Source: Bacteroidota bacterium
Lineage (GTDB): Bacteria > Bacteroidota > Rhodothermia > Rhodothermales > Bin80
Direction: 5' to 3'
NCBI GenBank assembly: GCA_026708685.1
Contig: JAPOUL010000020.1
Span: 1-35,466 of the forward strand
DNA: 35,466 bases
The notes under the pieces are model-generated. The model had not been told where the DNA came from. It saw only the letters and a program-made list of their open reading frames with translations, and ran no database searches. A program made the position numbers and the translations under genes. Of this stretch, positions 25,259 to 34,703 are shown piece after piece. Positions within the stretch are counted from its first letter, which is position 1, and every line of letters starts with the position of its first letter.

Positions 25259-25728
25259 GAAACTCAAATACTGGTAAAGTATGAATTTTGGTTAATCAGA
25301 TGTGTGACACTGAAGGGCGGGTAGCATCAATCAGAACATTTTCGCATCCGCAGTATGGGCAATCGATGGTTTCCAAAGAATTATGGGTAATCAATCTCTG
25401 GCAGATTCTTCGTAAAAGAACCACCGTAGATCAATAGAACTCACAAGATAATCACTCACATGGGAATAATTGTAATGAACATATTCAAAAAAAGTCGGCT
25501 GACTTCACTTGGTACATACCCAATAAGATGATGGAATGGTGGATGCTCTCTTGAGTTATCTTGATGGTGTGAAGGTCAACCCCACATACATAATCCAAGG
25601 ATGGGACAAATGTATGGAGTATATTGTATCATCAATGATTGCAATGCCTTGAAACAGAACCATTGGGTAGATGACATCACTTTTTCCATCATCTCTGATT
25701 TTCAAGATGATTTAAAACTTTTCGTGAT
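25259..25728. other. Intergenic region with a possible zinc-ribbon remnant
   Basis: About 470 bases. On the minus strand, roughly 25296-25427, a frame without ATG reads RRICQRLITHNSLETIDCPYCGCENVLIDA and ends at a TGA (25298-25296). The CPYCGC knuckle and upstream C look like a piece of a zinc ribbon, so this may be debris of a gene upstream of the HNH pseudogene. The rest shows nothing I can support. Confidence 0.35.
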
Positions 25729-26445
25729 ATGAAAAAAGTCTGGCTTTCATGGAGTACGGGTAAAGATAGTGCGTGGACGCTTCATGCTTTAACAAAAGAT
25801 CCTGAATTTGAAGTGGCTGGACTCTTTACTACCGTCACAGAAGAATTTGATCGCGTTTCTGTACATGGAGTTCGAACTTCTCTGTTAGATGCCCAGAGCA
25901 AAAGGTTAGATATACCCATTCATAGAGTCATTCTACCCTGGCCATGCTCAAACAAACTCTATCAAAATGCCATGGATCATGTATGGCAGGCAGCTTCTGA
26001 TCATGGCATTGAGATGATTGCCTTTGGGGATTTATTTTTGGAAGATGTACGCCAGTATAGGCTTGATATTTTGAAGAACACTGGGCTTCAACCAATATTT
26101 CCAATCTGGGGGCAGCCGACATCATCATTGGCAGATGCCATGATTTCTTCGGGGTTACGTGCTATCGTCACATGTGTAGATACAAGACAGTTGCCAGCTG
26201 AGTACTCGGGGCAGAATTATGACAGAGATTTTTTGAATCAACTTCCTACATCGGTTGATCCGTGCGGAGAAAATGGCGAGTTTCATACATTTGTATACTC
26301 GTTTCCAATGTTTTCTCAACCAATTGATATGAAGATTGGTGAAGTAGTCAATAGAGATGGGTTTGTATATACAGATGTTATGTCAAGACTTGATGATCCA
26401 GATGACCTCATTGTGCACTCAACAAATTTGATTCTCAACAGATAA
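25729..26445 (+). CDS. Dph6-like ATP-dependent ligase (DUF71, PP-loop)
   Basis: 238 residues of the adenine-nucleotide alpha-hydrolase fold. The PP-loop is S9-T-G-K-D-S14 (WLSWSTGKDSAW), near the N terminus as usual. FGDLFLEDVRQYR and DPCGENGEFHTFVY are hallmarks of the diphthine-ammonia ligase (Dph6/DUF71) family. Eukaryotic and archaeal members make diphthamide on elongation factor 2; bacteria lack diphthamide, so the bacterial substrate is unknown. It probably activates a carboxylate with ATP and adds ammonia. It seems to be a single gene, since the next coding start is 217 bases on. Confidence 0.9.
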   Translation: MKKVWLSWSTGKDSAWTLHALTKDPEFEVAGLFTTVTEEFDRVSVHGVRTSLLDAQSKRLDIPIHRVILPWPCSNKLYQNAMDHVWQAASDHGIEMIAFGDLFLEDVRQYRLDILKNTGLQPIFPIWGQPTSSLADAMISSGLRAIVTCVDTRQLPAEYSGQNYDRDFLNQLPTSVDPCGENGEFHTFVYSFPMFSQPIDMKIGEVVNRDGFVYTDVMSRLDDPDDLIVHSTNLILNR

Positions 26446-26662
26446 ATATTCTTGAAACAATACTCCTAATGGCATCTTGTGTGAAGCTAATGATGAACAA
26501 GAAAATGAAGATTTTGTAATAACTGGTCTCCATGTAGACGGAGGTTACAATTCTGTAATTACTCTTGACATTTCATTTTTTGGAAATCAACCTTCATTCA
26601 AGTGCATTCACTGCGTACGTAGTTTACTACAACTCAATGGATCAAATATATTTTTTTCTGAC

Positions 26663-28915
26663 ATGACCTCTCTACGCATATTGTTCATAGGGCTTTATTT
26701 TTTGTGTGCTGATGTTTCAGCACAAGTGGAGAAAGAGCCAATCAGAGCATCTGATTTATTAAAGATCCAGCAAGTGCAGAGCGTTACGTCTTCCCCCAAC
26801 GGACGCTATATTGCCTACACCCTACGATCCATTATTGAGGATGATGCTGAGAAGTATGCCTATCGATCGGAGTTATGGATGATCACTGCTGACCGTTCTC
26901 AGCCCCCACAGCAGCTTACCTATCAGGGAGCAAGATCTCCAGTGTGGCATCCCGATAGTGAACGAATCTCCTTCCTTAGGACGGTTGAAGGAAAATCCCA
27001 ACTGTTTGAGATCTCCATTTATGGGGGAGAGGCAAAACAGATTCTTTCATATGAACATGGCATCAGTGAACCTCAATGGTCGCCCGATGGGCGGTATTTG
27101 CTGTTTGCGACAATGCTCAGCCGTAATCAGGTATTGGAGCTCACCGATTCTAAGCCACATTGGTCACAGGAAAGGCCTGGCAGATCTTCTTGGGAGATTC
27201 ATTCGGATGATCCTGATCCCGATGGAGCATTAGGGAGTGTCCGTTCTTGGTTGGATCAGAATGTGCAGAAATCCAACCCTCGTCTTCTGACAAGACTGGA
27301 TTTTCAGGGTGAATTGTCACTCTCACCTGATTTTACATCAAGACATTACTTTGTCACCGATATGTCGGGTGATGATCCAACCATCAGAATGGTGACCAGT
27401 GGATATTTTGGATTCAGTGGTGCAACATGGCTCCTAGACAATCGACAGATTGTGGTGAGCGGTTATCCCGAAACCGCACAACATCCAGACAGAGAACATG
27501 ATCGAGATTTATATATCGTAGATGTGGAGAGTTCTCGCAAGCGCTTATTGCTGGATATCGGAGGATATAGACTGACTTCTCCTGTCGTATCTCCGAGTGG
27601 GCGATTTGTCACCTTTCAGGCGAGCAGTTTAAGTGATCGAGGGTATGCACAAACCGAACTAGGATACTTCCCCATTGATGGCTTGAGTCCACCAGAAATG
27701 CTGACGCTTGATTTTGATCGAAGCATTCGTAATGTAAAGTGGTCACATGACGATTGGTTTGTATACTTTACCGCTCCATCCGAAGGGGGATTCCCACTCT
27801 ATCGAGTGTCCATCAATGAGGGACGACCTTCCCTTCCGACTCCACCTCCTATTGCCGATTCACTCCTTGCAGATAGTCTGGTTCAAAGTGCAAGGTCTTT
27901 CTTTTTTCGTGGAGAGTTACGACACCGAGGGCTTCCAGTAGAGCAATTAACGCGTATGGATGCAGGAGTGGGAAGTTATGATATCACCGCCGCAATGGGA
28001 TACATGTCGATGACGCAAGTCGTCAATCCTTCTGAGCTGTATTCGTCTCCCAAGAATTTTGAATCTCCAGTGGCGATGACCACTCATAATTCTGCATGGC
28101 TCCAGACAAAGGCGCTGAGCATTCCCGCACCCTATCGATTGCGCAGAGATACGATTGAAGTTCAGTATTGGGTGATGCCACCTACGTTTCAGGAAAGAGA
28201 TCAAACCTATCCACTATTGGTTGCAATCCATGGAGGACCTGCGGCCATGTGGGGGCCTGGTGAAGCAACTATGTGGCATGAATTTCAGTTTCTGACCTCC
28301 AAAGGATATGGTTTGGTGTACTCGAATCCCCGTGGATCGGGTGGATATGGACATTCCTTTCGAAAAGCCAACTATCAGGATTGGGGAGTGGGGCCTGCCG
28401 ATGATGTGCTAGCGGTTGCTTCTGAGGTTGTGCGTAGAGTGCGCTGGGTTGATGACGAACGCCAAGTTGTTACGGGCGGATCCTACGCTGGATACCTAAC
28501 CGCCTGGATTATAAGTCAGGATTCTCGATTTAAAGCAGCCGTAGCCCAGCGTGGAGTCTATGATTTGACCACATTTTTTGGCGAGGGTAATGCCTGGAGA
28601 TTGGTTCCTAATCATTTTGGCGGGTTCCCATGGGAGGTAGGGACTCTTTTACGTGCCAACTCTCCGATTACATTTGTTGATCAGATTCGTACTCCGCTTC
28701 TGATCATGCATGCAGATCAGGATCTGCGAACGGGGGTCATTCAAAGTGAAGTTCTCTATAAAAGCCTTAAAGTACTCAATCGTCCAGTAGAATATATACG
28801 GTATCCGAATGCTGGGCATGATCTTTCACGCTCAGGAAACCCTCATCAGCGTATGGATCGCCTCCTCCGAATTTGGGAGTTTATGGAGCGGTATGTAGGA
28901 AGTGAAGCTCCTTAG
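26663..28915 (+). CDS. Secreted S9-family serine peptidase (prolyl oligopeptidase fold)
   Basis: 750 residues. I start it at ATG 26663, which opens a signal peptide (MTSLRILFIGLYFLCADVSAQ). The frame is open from 26477 but the extra 62 residues are unlike any protein family and would mask the signal. Residues about 40-450 form a beta-propeller of WD-like blades (SPNGRYIAYT, SPVWHPDSERISFL, EPQWSPDGRYLLFA). The hydrolase domain follows (about 520-745), with S607 in GGSYAGYL, D687 in HADQDLRTG and H719 in AGHDLSRSG. The nucleophile elbow has Ala where the usual S9 motif has Gly (GGSYGGY). It should cleave peptides in the periplasm. The CPBP protease gene overlaps its end by 14 bases. Confidence 0.94.
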   Translation: MTSLRILFIGLYFLCADVSAQVEKEPIRASDLLKIQQVQSVTSSPNGRYIAYTLRSIIEDDAEKYAYRSELWMITADRSQPPQQLTYQGARSPVWHPDSERISFLRTVEGKSQLFEISIYGGEAKQILSYEHGISEPQWSPDGRYLLFATMLSRNQVLELTDSKPHWSQERPGRSSWEIHSDDPDPDGALGSVRSWLDQNVQKSNPRLLTRLDFQGELSLSPDFTSRHYFVTDMSGDDPTIRMVTSGYFGFSGATWLLDNRQIVVSGYPETAQHPDREHDRDLYIVDVESSRKRLLLDIGGYRLTSPVVSPSGRFVTFQASSLSDRGYAQTELGYFPIDGLSPPEMLTLDFDRSIRNVKWSHDDWFVYFTAPSEGGFPLYRVSINEGRPSLPTPPPIADSLLADSLVQSARSFFFRGELRHRGLPVEQLTRMDAGVGSYDITAAMGYMSMTQVVNPSELYSSPKNFESPVAMTTHNSAWLQTKALSIPAPYRLRRDTIEVQYWVMPPTFQERDQTYPLLVAIHGGPAAMWGPGEATMWHEFQFLTSKGYGLVYSNPRGSGGYGHSFRKANYQDWGVGPADDVLAVASEVVRRVRWVDDERQVVTGGSYAGYLTAWIISQDSRFKAAVAQRGVYDLTTFFGEGNAWRLVPNHFGGFPWEVGTLLRANSPITFVDQIRTPLLIMHADQDLRTGVIQSEVLYKSLKVLNRPVEYIRYPNAGHDLSRSGNPHQRMDRLLRIWEFMERYVGSEAP

Positions 28916-29678
28916 TGCACTGATTTCTGAGAATCATACATTTAGGAAGGCACTGCGGTCTATAGACTTGCAGACTTCGGTAGTGCTCATTGCATGTGCA
29001 CTACTGATGATGATCACCTTCAAGTTTGGAAGCAGGAGTTTCTTTGTAACCCAAATTGCTCCAGAAGCCAGTGCCCTCCAAGCGTGGGGTTGGTGGTTTT
29101 CAGTTCAGGGTGTGACGGGATTTTTGATCCCCATTCTCATTTTGCTCATTGGATTCAGGTGCAAGCCAACTTCCATAGGTTTGGGGCTTGGGGACTGGAA
29201 ATTAGCCCTGTTGGTCTTTGCACTTTATGTTCCTGTGGTCATCACTGGCACTTGGATTCTTTCGGATGCCAGAGCATTCCAGTTAGAGTATCCCCATTAT
29301 CGAGGAGCGATTGATTCATGGTCTCTGTTCTGGGTTTATCATGGACTTTTTCTGCTGTACTGGTTAGGTTGGGAATATCTCTGGCGTGGATTTATTCTTT
29401 TTGGAACCCAACATACCTTTGGGATTCATACAATTTTTGTACAAGCCGTTCCTTTTGCCTTGTTGCATGTCGATAAACCGACCAGCGAGTTAGCCCTTTC
29501 GCTTCTTGGAGGGATTCTTCTTGGCGCACTGGTATGGCGTTGCCGCTCTTTTTGGATAGCGGTTCCCATTCACGCTGTCCAGATGCTTGTACTAGATTTT
29601 TGGTGTACCCTGAGACTCAGAGCGGGAGTATCTGGTAACGGATTAGAATCTTTAAATGCGGCACTGTCGGCCATATAA
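28902..29678 (+). CDS. CPBP-family intramembrane metalloprotease
   Basis: 258 residues with about seven hydrophobic segments. The CPBP/Abi core is W157-E158-Y-L-W-R162-G (GLGWEYLWRGFILF), followed by F185-ALL-H189 with DKP, then H224 (VPIHAVQ). The commonest form of the first motif is EExxxR; here the first glutamate is Trp, a variant I recall from other members that also carry the HxxKP pattern. Family members include the CAAX prenyl protease Rce1 and bacteriocin-immunity proteins; the substrate is unknown. The GTG start at 28902 lies inside the S9 peptidase gene (14-base overlap) with GGA shortly before it, so the two are coupled. The start is the least certain part. Confidence 0.88.
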   Translation: MKLLSALISENHTFRKALRSIDLQTSVVLIACALLMMITFKFGSRSFFVTQIAPEASALQAWGWWFSVQGVTGFLIPILILLIGFRCKPTSIGLGLGDWKLALLVFALYVPVVITGTWILSDARAFQLEYPHYRGAIDSWSLFWVYHGLFLLYWLGWEYLWRGFILFGTQHTFGIHTIFVQAVPFALLHVDKPTSELALSLLGGILLGALVWRCRSFWIAVPIHAVQMLVLDFWCTLRLRAGVSGNGLESLNAALSAI

Positions 29679-29847
29679 TTGCCACTCTATGCAGAGTTAA
29701 AGGATCATTGGAAAACAGATCATTGAGTTGTTTGCAAACGTTGCACCACTTCATTGAGCCTAGACGTTCGTGAGCAGATGTTCACCAGTATAGATGAGAA
29801 TGCAAGTGACTTGCAGATTGACAGCAGAGGCGGCGGTGAGAGCGATC

Positions 29848-30171
29848 TTAAACGGATTCGGCTAATTGATGGATAGTAGCTGCTTTTACATCTCGATGAG
29901 AGGCGTTATAGATGGGTTTACCCTTGTGTACAAGGATCACCTGTGGTGATTCATGGCGAATCCCAAAATGATCTTCTATATGATTGGATAAAGGGCGTGC
30001 TGTCTGGACGATCAGTTCATATACGGGAAGCGTAACGTTTTCCATCTCTACCTTGGCAGCTGCAGAGAGGTCACATGTAGAGCTGTGCTTGAACAAAGCG
30101 ATCAGTTCAGAATCTGATTTTTCCAAAACTTCATTAAAATCGTCCACGGAATGAATCTTCTGATAGTTCAT
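29848..30171 (-). CDS. Monothiol bacilliredoxin, YtxJ/BrxC-like
   Basis: 107 residues with a thioredoxin fold. I start at the ATG at 30171 (MNYQKIHSV), which gives normal family length; the open frame to 30300 runs over the pepF start and is not likely translated. The active site is FKHSSTCDLS with C33; in YtxJ proteins this position is TCPIS, so the proline is replaced by Asp. GIRHESPQVILVHKGKPIYNASH is a strong family match. These proteins remove bacillithiol from mixed disulfides on stressed proteins. Together with bshC in this window, it supports a working bacillithiol system. It diverges from pepF with 84 bases between starts. Confidence 0.9.
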   Translation of the reverse strand: MNYQKIHSVDDFNEVLEKSDSELIALFKHSSTCDLSAAAKVEMENVTLPVYELIVQTARPLSNHIEDHFGIRHESPQVILVHKGKPIYNASHRDVKAATIHQLAESV

Positions 30172-30255
30172 GAAAACAAATGTTAGGATTTGTGGAAAAC
30201 AACAACAATGATGCAGAAGCGTTCTACGGAGTTTACATTTATTTGATCTAGACAC

Positions 30256-32037
30256 ATGAGTGAAACAGGTGCAGAGAATATTCGATGGGACCTGACCCAT
30301 CTCTACGCTGATGAATCAGATCTGAGAAAAGATCTGGATAATCTCATCTTGCAGGCACAAGAATTTAATAGAACTTGGAAAGGCTCCGTGGATTCACTGG
30401 ATGCTGGTGAATTCAAAGAAGCGATCATTCGTTATGAGCAACTTCAAGAACGATGTGGCCGAGCCATGACCTACGCATATCTCCATTGGGCTACACTTAG
30501 TCAAGATCCAAAACGAGGAGCATTATTACAACATGTTCGTGAAGTATACACCAAAATTCATACAAGTCTCATCTTCTTCGGAATTGAGTGGATAGAGGTA
30601 GATCATGAACATGCCGAACACATGATGGGTCAAGATGCTCTCTCAGACTATCGCCATTATTTAGAGTGTGACCGATTGCTGAAGGACTATACGTTGAGCG
30701 AACCCGAAGAGGCAATCCTTGCACAAACTCAGGTGACGGGTAAGTCTGCATGGATACGTTACTTCACGGAGACACTTAGCCGAATGCGCTTTGAACTTCG
30801 AGGGGAGCAATTGTCACAGGAACACCTTCTTGCAAAGTTACATGCTCCTGATCGACAGTTACGTGCCGAAACTGCCCAGAGTTTTACCGATCAGTTAGTT
30901 GCAAAAGAGCATACACTCACCTATATTTTTAATACATTGCTTGGAGATCAGGCTTCCAATGATGGGATTCGACAGTTACCCCACTGGTTAAAGGCACGCA
31001 ACTTGAGTAACGAGATTGCAGATGAGACTGCCGATGCCCTGATTCAATCGGTGATCAATCGTTATGACCTGCCAGAACGGTTCTATAAACTCAAGGGTAA
31101 GATTTTAGGACTCTCTCCCTTTTATGATTACGATCGCTATGCTCCTGTTGCAGAAAGTGATACATTCTATTCATGGGAGCAGGCGAAGAATCTCACGATT
31201 GAAAGTTATCGGGAGTTTCACCCGCTACTTGCTGACATTGCGGAACGATTTTTTGATGAAAAATGGATTCATGCACCGGTGCAAGAGGGGAAGCAGGGTG
31301 GGGCATTCAGCCATGGAGCGGTTCCAAGCGTACATCCCTACGTACTGGTGAACTATACCGGCCGTCCCAGGGATGTCCAGACACTTGCCCACGAATTGGG
31401 ACATGGTGTTCATCAATTCCTTTCAAGGGATCAAGGATATCTTCAGGCTTCAACCCCCTTGACAACAGCAGAAACGGCATCAGTATTCGGAGAGATGCTG
31501 ACCTTTCAGCGATTACTCTCAGGTGAATCTGATCCTCACAATATATTAGCCCTGCTGATTAGCAAGATTGACGATTCCATTGCTACGGTTTTTCGCCAAG
31601 TATCTATGAATCGGTTTGAGGATGCAATCCATACAGCACGGCGTGAAAAGGGAGAATTGTCCCCGGATATGTTTGCTGAGTATTGGATATCAACCCAATC
31701 GGCGATGTTTGGTGAGAGCGTAGAGTTAACCGATCAGTATCGTCATTGGTGGAGTTATATTCCTCATTTTCTGCATACACCGGGATACGTATATGCCTAT
31801 GCTTTTGGTGAACTCCTCGTTTTAGCACTATATGCCCGCTACCTTGAATCACCAACAGAGTTTTCAGATCAATATATTGACCTAATGCGAGCTGGCGGCT
31901 CCGATTGGCCTCATATTCTTGTTGGTCGTCTTGGAGTGAATTTGCAGGATCCAGAATTCTGGAATCAAGGATTGAATGCAATTGAAGAGTTGATTGATCA
32001 AGCCGAATCTTGCTACGAAACATGTACCTCACATTGA
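30256..32037 (+). CDS. pepF: Oligoendopeptidase F (M3 metallopeptidase)
   Basis: 593 residues, the usual length. A cytoplasmic zinc peptidase that cuts peptides of moderate size. The zinc site is H379-E380-L-G-H383 (LAHELGHGVHQFL), and the third ligand lies in TAETASVFGEML. The N-terminal half (WDLTHLYADESDLRKDLDNL, residues 10-30) is the standard start of the PepF/M3B clade. HTPGYVYAYAFGELLVLALYARY is the conserved C-terminal helix. No signal peptide is present. The gene is convergent with nagB. Confidence 0.94.
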   Translation: MSETGAENIRWDLTHLYADESDLRKDLDNLILQAQEFNRTWKGSVDSLDAGEFKEAIIRYEQLQERCGRAMTYAYLHWATLSQDPKRGALLQHVREVYTKIHTSLIFFGIEWIEVDHEHAEHMMGQDALSDYRHYLECDRLLKDYTLSEPEEAILAQTQVTGKSAWIRYFTETLSRMRFELRGEQLSQEHLLAKLHAPDRQLRAETAQSFTDQLVAKEHTLTYIFNTLLGDQASNDGIRQLPHWLKARNLSNEIADETADALIQSVINRYDLPERFYKLKGKILGLSPFYDYDRYAPVAESDTFYSWEQAKNLTIESYREFHPLLADIAERFFDEKWIHAPVQEGKQGGAFSHGAVPSVHPYVLVNYTGRPRDVQTLAHELGHGVHQFLSRDQGYLQASTPLTTAETASVFGEMLTFQRLLSGESDPHNILALLISKIDDSIATVFRQVSMNRFEDAIHTARREKGELSPDMFAEYWISTQSAMFGESVELTDQYRHWWSYIPHFLHTPGYVYAYAFGELLVLALYARYLESPTEFSDQYIDLMRAGGSDWPHILVGRLGVNLQDPEFWNQGLNAIEELIDQAESCYETCTSH

Positions 32038-32073
32038 GAATACTCTTCGGGTCCCCATGCTTGAGAGGTATTC
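32038..32073. terminator. Possible shared terminator between pepF and nagB
   Basis: Imperfect hairpin GAATACTCT (32038-32046) with AGAGGTATTC (32064-32073), a stem of about 9 bp with one bulge and a 17-base loop. It begins directly after the pepF stop and lies between convergent genes, so it could serve both. Confidence 0.4.
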
Positions 32074-32114
32074 GGAGAGATATGCACTGCAAAAGGGGAG
32101 AGGATGACCACCAC

Positions 32115-32843
32115 TCAGTGATGCCCGTTGGCAGGTAGACGGGATGCGGCATCGTGATCAAGAATCACGGTGAGATCTGGATGAGACTGCAGACAACTTC
32201 CAGGTACATCTTCGGTCTGTGGCCCTTTGAGACAACGGTAGACAGCATCAGATTTTTCCGCCCCGTTCGCAATGAGCAAGACCTTGCGGGCACTCATAAT
32301 CGTATGAATTCCCACTGTCACTGCCTGTCGGGGTACATCCTCTATTTGATCAAAAAATCGTGCGTTGTCACGAATTGTAGATGATGCAAGATCTACGATT
32401 CTGGTTCGAGAGTTAAATGGGGAGCCAGGTTCATTGAAACCAATGTGTCCATTGGATCCGAGTCCAAGAATCTGAACATCTATCCCTCCTTTACGCTGAA
32501 TCAAGCCATCAAAGGTGGAAGAATCACCACTAGGCTTGGGGAAGTGAATAGAATCCTTTGGTAGATTCACATGCCCAAATAAATGATGATGCATAAAGTA
32601 GGCATAGGACTGAGGGTGGTTTTCGGGTAACCCGATATATTCATCCAGATTGACTGTCGTCAATTGATCAAAGGACAGGTCTCCATTCTGATGGTACTTG
32701 ATGAGTTGTTGATAGAGTCCAATGGGTGTACTACCGGTTGCAAAACCAAAGAGACCATCGGGTTTCTTCGTGATTTCATCACGTACAAGAGCGGCCGCAG
32801 AGCGGCTCAAAGACGCGTAATCGTGATGTTGTTCAATGACCAT
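32115..32843 (-). CDS. nagB: Glucosamine-6-phosphate deaminase
   Basis: 242 residues, matching the shorter Gram-positive-style form without the allosteric C-terminal extension of E. coli NagB. It turns glucosamine-6-phosphate into fructose-6-phosphate and ammonia. Motifs: FATGSTPIGLYQQLI (phosphate loop), TVNLDEYIGLP (catalytic Asp), and LGLGSNGHIGFNEPGSPF (ring-opening His and the Glu). GIHTIMSARKVLLIANGAEK is also typical. Asn replaces the Asp of E. coli before GHI, as in other short NagBs. No other amino-sugar gene is adjacent; the product could feed from or to glucosamine, which bacillithiol synthesis also needs. Confidence 0.95.
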   Translation of the reverse strand: MVIEQHHDYASLSRSAAALVRDEITKKPDGLFGFATGSTPIGLYQQLIKYHQNGDLSFDQLTTVNLDEYIGLPENHPQSYAYFMHHHLFGHVNLPKDSIHFPKPSGDSSTFDGLIQRKGGIDVQILGLGSNGHIGFNEPGSPFNSRTRIVDLASSTIRDNARFFDQIEDVPRQAVTVGIHTIMSARKVLLIANGAEKSDAVYRCLKGPQTEDVPGSCLQSHPDLTVILDHDAASRLPANGHH

Positions 32844-33152
32844 ATTCTTACTTAAGTAATGGATTAGATGTTGAGTATTCCTAGAATTGTGTCCATGTGA
32901 TTTCAGGATATGTCTTTATGGAAGCACATCAACATTGAGGATTAAATCCAGGAAAATACAATTCGCATTTTTAACGCAGAGTTAGATGCAACGTTTTCCT
33001 GTAGTCAAAAAGAAAAATTCCTAAGGACAATGGGATTTGGAGTCTCAGAACGAAGTGAATACCACTCAATAGGTTCACAACAGTGATGCGATGGATACCG
33101 AAGAATGTTCCAAAATGTATGCTATGAAGTATGGATGCTGGAAGAACGAATA
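32844..33152. other. Intergenic region, nagB to the methylase gene
   Basis: 309 bases between nagB and the end of the methylase gene, both on the minus strand. No gene, hairpin or repeat was recognised. It should hold the nagB promoter. Confidence 0.4.
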
Positions 33153-34703
33153 TTACGAAAACAAGGATGGTAAGTCACTGTGAACAAGGAGGTGTTTAAT
33201 TCTGCCGGGTTGTGCCCAATTACAAGTTCCTTCCATTCCAAAAGACTTTAGGTAGTTCGGAACAGTATCGTTTAATTCAGTGCAGATTCTGGTTGCATCT
33301 TCAAGGGATGGTGATGGAATATACGAATGCATTGCCTGATTACCTTGCCATCGCCCATCAAGGACAACAGCCTTAAATTCACTTCGTCCTAGGGATTCCC
33401 ATGAAATTTTGTATTTGGAAAATGAGTACGCCCCGACCCCCAATAGAGACCAAAATCCATTCTTAGAAATGATTGATTGAATCAAAACACCCTTTCTATG
33501 TGTCATCTCATCTCGATATTGATTTAAATATTCCAATGTGAGGGGAAACTGTTCCAAATCATCATAACCTAACGCTGAACCATCCCTATTATGAAGACAT
33601 AAGATGTATCGGATTTTACTTGGTTTTTTACGGCCAAATAACCCAGCATGCATTAATGGGAGTAGGAACTGACTTTCAAGAGAAACGGTATTTCCGAAGC
33701 CATTGGTGAGTTGGAATGGTTCATTACAATGGTGATCAATCATGTCTTGCCGTTCCAGTATGAATACTTTGTTCTGGCCACATGAATTCATGCCTTGTCT
33801 GGGCACCTGCTTTCTTTCTACGGAAATTAAATGAAAGGATATCCCTTGATCTTGCCGTTGAGACTGAATCCATGCTCCTTTAGGGAAAGCGGGGCGGCAC
33901 CATGATAAAGACTCTTTGCCGTTTAAATGCAGCTTTTCAAGGGCAACTGGAAAGTGTTGTTTGCCGTCACGTTTTAGGTGTATAAATCCATTTCTTGTAT
34001 GAATATCTTTGAAAACAAGACCACTCTCAAAATCAAAGATTTTCTGAACAGAGAACGTATTTCTGGTTCCAGACTGAGGTCGAAATTCTCTATTTGCCTC
34101 CTCATTGAAAAATATAGATAAAGGAACAAAGAAAAGTCCCAGACCATTCGGCTTAACATGATCTTTCATGACCTTTTTGAGAATCAGAGATGCCATGTCT
34201 ATACGACTTGCTCCGAGTAGAACGCTTTGTTTGTTTTTAACTAAGCCGTATTCAATGAAGTAGTTTTTGATTGTAGATTTATAGATTGATGAAAGATCCG
34301 TAAAGTTCACCCACGGAGGATTGCCCACTGCTATATCAAATTGATTGTTTCCTTTCACATCTAAAAAGTCGCTTGTGATAAAGTTTTTCTCTGGAAAATC
34401 TATCCGGTACTTGTTTGATGCTAATTGTAGAAAATGATCCTTATCTGAGGGAGTAATCTCTATACCAGTTAACCTTAACAGGTCTGTTTGGCGAATTTGA
34501 TAGTTATTCTTTTGTGCCTGTAGAAATAACGCTTCAAAAAAGACTCCTTGCCCACAAGTAGGATCAATAATGGAAGCCCCCTGAATCCATTGTTGATAAA
34601 CCCCAAAATTTTTTATGCACCATATTGCCCACGCCAGCGGAGTAAACACACGGCCAACTTCCTCTGTCGTGTCAAGATCAGAATGAGAAATGATTGTACC
34701 CAT
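33153..34703 (-). CDS. DNA adenine-N6 methyltransferase of a type II R-M system
   Basis: 516 residues from the ATG at 34703. The SAM-binding motif I is DPTCGQG (47-53) and the catalytic motif IV is NPPW (128-131, FDIAVGNPPWVNF), the N6-adenine form. The region around 20-30 (GRVFTPLAWAIWCIKNF) is motif X of the gamma class. The C-terminal half, including FWSLLGVGAYSFSKYKISWESLGRSEFKAVV, is the likely target-recognition part. I prefer 34703 to the ATG at 34754 because the longer start would run 77 bases into the restriction gene. With 34703 the overlap is 26 bases, which suggests coupling. It is the only complete R-M gene here and, with its partner frameshifted, may act as an orphan methylase. 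No endonuclease domain is fused to it. Confidence 0.88.
   Translation of the reverse strand: MGTIISHSDLDTTEEVGRVFTPLAWAIWCIKNFGVYQQWIQGASIIDPTCGQGVFFEALFLQAQKNNYQIRQTDLLRLTGIEITPSDKDHFLQLASNKYRIDFPEKNFITSDFLDVKGNNQFDIAVGNPPWVNFTDLSSIYKSTIKNYFIEYGLVKNKQSVLLGASRIDMASLILKKVMKDHVKPNGLGLFFVPLSIFFNEEANREFRPQSGTRNTFSVQKIFDFESGLVFKDIHTRNGFIHLKRDGKQHFPVALEKLHLNGKESLSWCRPAFPKGAWIQSQRQDQGISFHLISVERKQVPRQGMNSCGQNKVFILERQDMIDHHCNEPFQLTNGFGNTVSLESQFLLPLMHAGLFGRKKPSKIRYILCLHNRDGSALGYDDLEQFPLTLEYLNQYRDEMTHRKGVLIQSIISKNGFWSLLGVGAYSFSKYKISWESLGRSEFKAVVLDGRWQGNQAMHSYIPSPSLEDATRICTELNDTVPNYLKSFGMEGTCNWAQPGRIKHLLVHSDLPSLFS

Noticed and set aside
26477..26662. N-terminal extension of the S9 peptidase
   Set aside because: The segment has no family match and would place the clear signal peptide at residue 63.
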